Positions 59,933 through 64,000 of a DNA stretch of 64,000 nucleotides are shown here, piece after piece. The notes under the pieces are model-generated. The model did not search any database. It was not told the DNA's origin and was given only the letters and a program-made list of their open reading frames with translations. The first letter of the stretch is position 1. Each line of letters opens with the position of its first letter. Position numbers and translations under genes: made by a program. The stretch is from CALNYZ01 sp942490945 (GTDB lineage Bacteria; Pseudomonadota; Gammaproteobacteria; UBA6429; Thiohalophilaceae), in contig CALNYZ010000018.1 of the NCBI GenBank assembly GCA_942490945.1, positions 682,001-746,000 of the forward strand. The letters run 5' to 3'.

Positions 59933-61396
59933 ATGTTGATTTTCGAATTATCACAAGCAGGTCGGGTAAATTACTCCCAGGCGCCACTGGAAGAGGCGGG
60001 CGTCGATGATATTCCAGAGGAATTATTACGTGAGGATGATGCCTTGTTACCGGAAGTATCGGAAATGCAGGCAGTACGGCACTTTACCCGTTTGTCGCAG
60101 AAAAATTTTTCGATCGATACACATTTTTATCCGCTGGGTTCCTGCACCATGAAATACAACCCGCGTGCCTGTAACACCCTCGCGATGTTGCCGGGTTTTC
60201 TGAATCGTCATCCATTAAGCCCGGATAATATGAGTCAGGGCTTTTTAGGCTGCATGTTTGAATTACAGGAAATGTTAAAAGACGTGACCGGCATGAAAGC
60301 GGTTTCGCTGGCGCCGATGGCCGGTGCCCAGGGTGAGTTTGCAGGTGTCGCCATGATTCGCGCCTATCATGATGCGCGTGGCGATTCAGCGCGGACGGAA
60401 ATTCTGGTACCCGATGCAGCGCATGGAACCAACCCGGCGACGGCAACCATGTGTAATTTCAAGGTGAAGGAAATTCCCACCAATGCAGAAGGTGACGTTG
60501 ATATTGATGCATTGAAAGCTGCGGTAGGTCCGCATACCGCCGGCATTATGTTAACCAATCCTTCTACCCTCGGTGTATTTGAACGCAAGATAAAAGAAAT
60601 TGCCGGCATTATTCACGAGGCAGGTGGCCTGTTGTATTACGATGGTGCCAACCTGAATGCGATTTTAGGCAAGGTGAAGCCGGGCGATATGGGTTTCGAT
60701 GTGATTCATATGAATTTACATAAAACCTTTTCGACGCCACATGGTGGTGGTGGTCCCGGTGCCGGTCCGGTTGGTGTGAGTGCCCGACTTGAACCTTTCC
60801 TGCCTGTGCCGATGGTGATGAAATCTGATGACAAATATCAGGTGGTCACCGAGAAGCACCGAAGTCAATCGATTGGCCGTTTGTCCACTTTTATGGGTAA
60901 TGCCGGCGTGTTAATGCGCGCCTATATTTATGCGAGATTGCTGGGTCGTGAAGGTATGCATCGTGTTTCCGAATTCTCGACCTTGAATGCCAATTATATG
61001 ATGGTGCGATTACAGCAAGCCGGTTTCCAGGCTGCGTTCGCCAAACGTCGCGCTACCCATGAATTTATTATCACCATTAAAAAACAGGCGAAAGAACTAA
61101 ATGTTACCGCAATGGATTTTGCGAAACGCTTGCTGGATTACGGTTTCCATGCACCGACCACCTATTTCCCGTTACTGGTACCGGAATGTTTATTGATCGA
61201 ACCGACGGAAACGGAAGATAAAGATACCCTGGACAAATTTGTTGAAGCCATGATTGCGATTCAAAAAGAAGCGCAAACCGATGCGGCCAAACTGAAAGGT
61301 GCACCCTATACCTTGCCTGTACGCCGACTCGATGATGTACGTGCGGCGAAAGAACTTGATTTGAGCTGGTCGCATAAAGAATCAGCAGATTTCTGA
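59933..61396 (+). CDS. gcvPB: Glycine dehydrogenase (decarboxylating) subunit 2
   Basis: 487 residues, the PLP-bearing C-terminal half of GcvP. GSCTMKYNPR, the PLP-site strand YYDGANLNAILG, and the Schiff-base K264 in MNLHKTFSTPHGGGGPGAGPVGV are intact. With GcvPA it decarboxylates glycine and hands the aminomethyl group to lipoyl GcvH. Last gene of the riboswitch operon; a repeat array follows. Confidence 0.97.
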   Translation: MLIFELSQAGRVNYSQAPLEEAGVDDIPEELLREDDALLPEVSEMQAVRHFTRLSQKNFSIDTHFYPLGSCTMKYNPRACNTLAMLPGFLNRHPLSPDNMSQGFLGCMFELQEMLKDVTGMKAVSLAPMAGAQGEFAGVAMIRAYHDARGDSARTEILVPDAAHGTNPATATMCNFKVKEIPTNAEGDVDIDALKAAVGPHTAGIMLTNPSTLGVFERKIKEIAGIIHEAGGLLYYDGANLNAILGKVKPGDMGFDVIHMNLHKTFSTPHGGGGPGAGPVGVSARLEPFLPVPMVMKSDDKYQVVTEKHRSQSIGRLSTFMGNAGVLMRAYIYARLLGREGMHRVSEFSTLNANYMMVRLQQAGFQAAFAKRRATHEFIITIKKQAKELNVTAMDFAKRLLDYGFHAPTTYFPLLVPECLLIEPTETEDKDTLDKFVEAMIAIQKEAQTDAAKLKGAPYTLPVRRLDDVRAAKELDLSWSHKESADF

Positions 61397-61446
61397 TTTG
61401 AGTAAATGATGTGATTTTGCCTTCTGCATGGAAGGCAGATTTCTTG

Positions 61447-61802
61447 TTCGTCATTCCGGGCTTGACCCGGAATAAGCACTCAAACCCGTTCGTCATTCCG
61501 GACTTGATCCGGAATCTGGTTTTAATAATAACTGATGCGATTCACGCATGTGCGGGAATGACGGGGACGGCACTCAAACCCGTTCGTCATTCCGGGCTTG
61601 ACCCGGAATCTGGTTTTAATAATAACCGATGAGATTCCCGCTTGCGCGGGAATGACGGGGACGGCACTCAAACCCGTTCGTCATTCCGGACTTGATCCGG
61701 AATCTGGTTTTAATAATAACCGATGAGATTCCCGCTTGCGCGGGAATAACGGGGACGGCACTCAAACCCGTTCGTCATTCCGGGCTTGACCCGGAATCTG
61801 GT
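61447..61802 (+). repeat. 94-bp tandem repeat of paired hairpins
   Basis: Unit starts at 61479, 61573, 61667 and a partial one at 61761, exactly 94 bases apart, with a further half hairpin before the first. Each unit has ATTCCGG-x-CTTGA-x-CCGGAAT, then GGTTTTAATAATAAC and an ATTCCCGC-TTG-CGCGGGAAT hairpin. The units differ at a few matched positions. A stray copy of the first hairpin is at 63737-63758. Confidence 0.93.
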
Positions 61803-61952
61803 ACGGATTTCAGAGATTACATACAACAACACGATTATCTGTCGCCAGCCCGATATCACAGGGGCAAATAATCAAGAATAGACGCGAAATAACAAACACA
61901 ATTCGTTACAATAATCTCATAACAAAAAGCACGTTCAGACGGGGAGTCATTC

Positions 61953-62324
61953 ATGCCAAAACCCGGTAAAACCGGCCTTATACGTATTATTCACGCCTTC
62001 AGTTATTCCATGCAAGGTCTGGTGTCAGCATACCGAATGGAAGCGGCCTTTCGTCAGGAAGTGCTGCTCGCTGTTATTTTAATTCCCGCATCATTTTTCA
62101 TAACCAGTAACGCTGTTGAACTGTCCCTGATGATTGGCAGTGTATTACTGGTATTAATTGTCGAAATTCTCAACTCAGCCATTGAGGCCGTGGTAGATAG
62201 AACAGGTGAAGAAATGCATGAACTTTCCGGCCGCGCCAAGGATATGGGTTCGGCTGCCGTGTTTTTAGCCCTGATGAATCTGACAGTCATCTGGCTATTG
62301 ATGATTTATGCAAATTTTTTCTGA
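61953..62324 (+). CDS. dgkA: Diacylglycerol kinase, prokaryotic
   Basis: 123 residues, three membrane helices. Recycles diacylglycerol to phosphatidic acid. Motifs EAAFRQEVLLA near residue 31, and the catalytic EILNSAIEAVVDRTGEE stretch near residue 70, are conserved. Full length. Placed after the repeat array, alone. Confidence 0.95.
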   Translation: MPKPGKTGLIRIIHAFSYSMQGLVSAYRMEAAFRQEVLLAVILIPASFFITSNAVELSLMIGSVLLVLIVEILNSAIEAVVDRTGEEMHELSGRAKDMGSAAVFLALMNLTVIWLLMIYANFF

Positions 62325-62357
62325 TTGAAACGTATTAAATAAAAAAGAGGAACAATA

Positions 62358-63290
62358 ATGTCTGCTTTAATTTGTGGTTCGTTTGCCTACGATACGATTA
62401 TGGTTTTTCCCGATCAATTCAAAAATCACATTATTCCCGACAAGGTGCACATATTGAACGTGTGCTTCCTGGTGCCCGATATGCGCCGTGAGTTTGGCGG
62501 ATGCGCCGGTAATATTGCCTATAATCTGAAACTACTCGGTGGTGAGCCGTTGCCAATGGGTACGGTAGGTAAAGACTTCGCGCCTTATGCGGAGTGGATG
62601 GACAAGCAGGGCATCAGCCGCAAATATTTAACAGAAGTCGATAGCTACACCGCACAGGCATTCATCACGACAGACCTGGATGATAACCAGATTACTGCGT
62701 TTCACCCCGGTGCGATGAGTTTTGCGCATGAAAATAAAATAGCCGATGCCAAAGAAGCGACTATTGGCATGGTGAGTCCGGACGGTCGTGATGGCATGAT
62801 TCAGCATGCACAACAATTTGTTGAAAGTGGTGTGCCGTTTATTTTCGATCCCGGTCAGGGTTTACCGATGTTCGATGGTGATGATCTGAAAAAATTCATT
62901 GACCAGGCGACCTGGGTGACCGTCAACGATTACGAAGGCCAGCTACTGTGTGAGCGTACCGGCCAGTCGCTCGAAGACATGGCGAAAAATGTCAAGGCAT
63001 TGATCGTGACACGTGGCGGTAAAGGCTCGGATATTTATACCGATGGCAAGGTCATCAACATTCCGTTAGCAAAAACCAGCGAAGTGAATGATCCAACCGG
63101 TTGTGGTGATTCCTATCGAGCAGGATTATTGTACGGCATGATGAACGATATGGACTGGGAAACCACTGGCCGTATCGCTTCCCTGATTGGCGCGATAAAA
63201 ATTGAAACCCATGGTACTCAAAACCATTCATTTAGCATGGACGAGTTTAAGGCGCGATTTAAAGAGAATTTTGACTACGATATGACATAA
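62358..63290 (+). CDS. PfkB-family carbohydrate/adenosine kinase
   Basis: 310 residues, ribokinase fold. GGCAGNIAYNLKLLGGEPLPMGTVGKDFAPY is the N-terminal PfkB signature and the catalytic anion hole with its base is DPTGCGDSYRAGLLYG. ADP-binding TRGGKGSDIYTDG follows the family. Closest to bacterial kinases annotated adenosine kinase; the sugar or nucleoside substrate is not certain. AGAGGAAC precedes the ATG. Confidence 0.9.
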   Translation: MSALICGSFAYDTIMVFPDQFKNHIIPDKVHILNVCFLVPDMRREFGGCAGNIAYNLKLLGGEPLPMGTVGKDFAPYAEWMDKQGISRKYLTEVDSYTAQAFITTDLDDNQITAFHPGAMSFAHENKIADAKEATIGMVSPDGRDGMIQHAQQFVESGVPFIFDPGQGLPMFDGDDLKKFIDQATWVTVNDYEGQLLCERTGQSLEDMAKNVKALIVTRGGKGSDIYTDGKVINIPLAKTSEVNDPTGCGDSYRAGLLYGMMNDMDWETTGRIASLIGAIKIETHGTQNHSFSMDEFKARFKENFDYDMT

Positions 63291-63315
63291 TCGCGACAGA
63301 AAAAGGAGACAGCAA

Positions 63316-63714
63316 ATGGAATTAGAAAAAATCCCCAATGTATTCTGGTATTCGGTGAGCTTTGCGATTGTAGCGGTGACCCTGACGTTTTCGTGGTCTG
63401 CGATGCGATCCAGTGGCATGACCATCGAGATTGCCAACGCGAAAATCGAGGTGACTAACCAGGTATCCGAACTTGAAAAAATTAATCAGGACCTGAAAAA
63501 ACAGACCGAAGCACTCGAAGAAGAAAAGCGAGCACTCAAACAGGAAATCAATCGGCTGGCATCACAAAATAACTCGAACAGTAATATTTCCAGATCGCAG
63601 TTAAATGCACTAAGTAGCAAAATAAAACCGAAAGCTTCTACCCGCGAGACCCAGCAAAAACTCGAGTCCTACAGTAAACGTCTGGAAGACATTAAACAAC
63701 GCGTTGTCAAATAG
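63316..63714 (+). CDS. Membrane-anchored coiled-coil protein, unknown
   Basis: 132 residues. One N-terminal membrane helix (residues about 10-30), then a long charged coiled coil (KIEVTNQVSELEKINQDLKK and EALEEEKRALKQEINRLASQ), a low-complexity Asn/Ser linker, and a second helix (ETQQKLESYSKRLEDIKQRV). AAAGGAG is six bases upstream. It follows the kinase by 25 bases. No family recognised. Confidence 0.75.
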   Translation: MELEKIPNVFWYSVSFAIVAVTLTFSWSAMRSSGMTIEIANAKIEVTNQVSELEKINQDLKKQTEALEEEKRALKQEINRLASQNNSNSNISRSQLNALSSKIKPKASTRETQQKLESYSKRLEDIKQRVVK

Positions 63715-63736
63715 CAGTCACAGTACTTATTACGTC

Positions 63737-63758
63737 ATTCCGGGCTTGATCCGGAATC
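63737..63758 (+). repeat. Single copy of the ATTCCGG hairpin
   Basis: ATTCCGGGCTTGATCCGGAAT after the coiled-coil gene matches the first hairpin of the 94-bp unit (61447-61802). Confidence 0.85.
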
Positions 63759-63836
63759 TCGTTTTACAATCTTTATAAGTTTCCCGCGCACGCGAAATTA
63801 ATGAAAAAAGCATAACAATCATAAAAGGAGATTTAA

Positions 63837-64000
63837 ATGAAAGTTGCATATATATTTTCTACCCAGGGACATTCAGTATCTTACAAACTCGGGCAAATGA
63901 TTTTGCCACAGCTCGAAGCGGATGCACACGGCGTTGAAGTGGTAGGAATGTTTTTCTTTGAAGACAATAACTATGTACTGGTAAATGGCGACCCGATCGG
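63837..64000 (+). CDS. DsrE-like protein, 3' end outside window
   Basis: First 54 codons only. Starts MKVAYIFSTQGHSVSYKLGQ; GVEVVGMFFFEDNNYVLVNGDPIG ends the visible part. The opening strand and FFFEDN motif are those of DsrE/DsrF-type small sulfur-relay or sulfur-associated proteins. AAAAGGAG precedes the ATG by seven bases. Function cannot be settled without the rest. Confidence 0.78.
   Translation, partial: MKVAYIFSTQGHSVSYKLGQMILPQLEADAHGVEVVGMFFFEDNNYVLVNGDPI

Noticed and set aside
61447..61802. Possible CRISPR array
   Set aside because: The 94-bp units repeat throughout with no unique spacers and consist of hairpins; no cas genes are near.
1..64000. tRNA genes
   Set aside because: I found no convincing cloverleaf with a GGTTCGAATC-type arm and CCA end; a covariance scan would settle it.

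Overview
The window reads as the chromosome of a gammaproteobacterium. Supporting features are ubiH next to a second UbiH-type hydroxylase, coq7, a true CRP beside a YhfA-type OsmC protein, the block ygfB-pepP-ubiH-ubiI-like with zapA, 6S RNA and ygfA alongside, a trpE-G-D-C cluster of Pseudomonas type, and a split glycine decarboxylase (gcvPA plus gcvPB). Base composition is moderate in the core genes and clearly AT-richer in the 43-52 kb accessory region. I cannot name a genus.

Layout. 1-8.8 kb: copper handling, with the 3' end of a CusA-type RND pump, a His-tailed Spy/CpxP-like protein, a cytochrome c lipoprotein, a DUF302 protein, the CopA ATPase and a CopD-like membrane protein, interleaved with an HDOD protein and a TerB/DnaJ protein. 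9-14.7 kb: rpe, gph, a probable Trp-codon leader peptide and trpEGDC. 14.7-21.2 kb: crp/osmC divergent pair, VOC protein, bioA, a TPR-OGT protein, coq7, a thioredoxin-like ferredoxin and a small hydrolase. 21.3-24.4 kb: a promoter and terminator-bearing leader before rplM-rpsI, then a porin. 24.7-32.5 kb: a giant DUF3683 FAD/Fe-S dehydrogenase, a lipoprotein, a GlcG-like protein, rpiA and ilvA. 32.6-33.6 kb: a frameshifted lysine-rich histone-H1-like gene followed by about 700 bp of A/T-tract DNA. 33.6-42.8 kb: ygfA, 6S RNA, zapA, zapB-like, ygfB, pepP, ubiH, ubiI-like, a Na+/H+ antiporter and a Fur-boxed iron-binding protein.

42.97-52.1 kb is an integron-type gene cassette array of about twelve cassettes with no integrase gene in the window (a CALIN-like array). 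Each cassette starts with bases that are the reverse complement of the R'' end of its own attC, which fixes the cassette borders almost to the base. Two cassettes carry an ArsR-like regulator plus an AHSA1/SRPBCC protein in opposite orientations. They share a promoter plan: a -10 box about seven bases before the ATG (probable leaderless mRNA) and paired palindromes of the form GTT-N2-CC-N4-GG-N2-AAC, one laid over the start codon. An IS110-family element has split one attC, and its transposase is broken twice, once by a 50-bp double-hairpin insertion.

52.1-64 kb returns to core genes: mntP, a MepA-like endopeptidase, a CDF transporter, a tandem glycine riboswitch with terminator controlling lipA-gcvT-gcvH-gcvPA-tpx-gcvPB, a 94-bp tandem repeat, dgkA, a PfkB kinase, a coiled-coil membrane protein and the start of a DsrE-like gene. 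The lipA-gcv unit is coherent: LipA makes the lipoyl group that GcvH carries, and the riboswitch links the operon to glycine.
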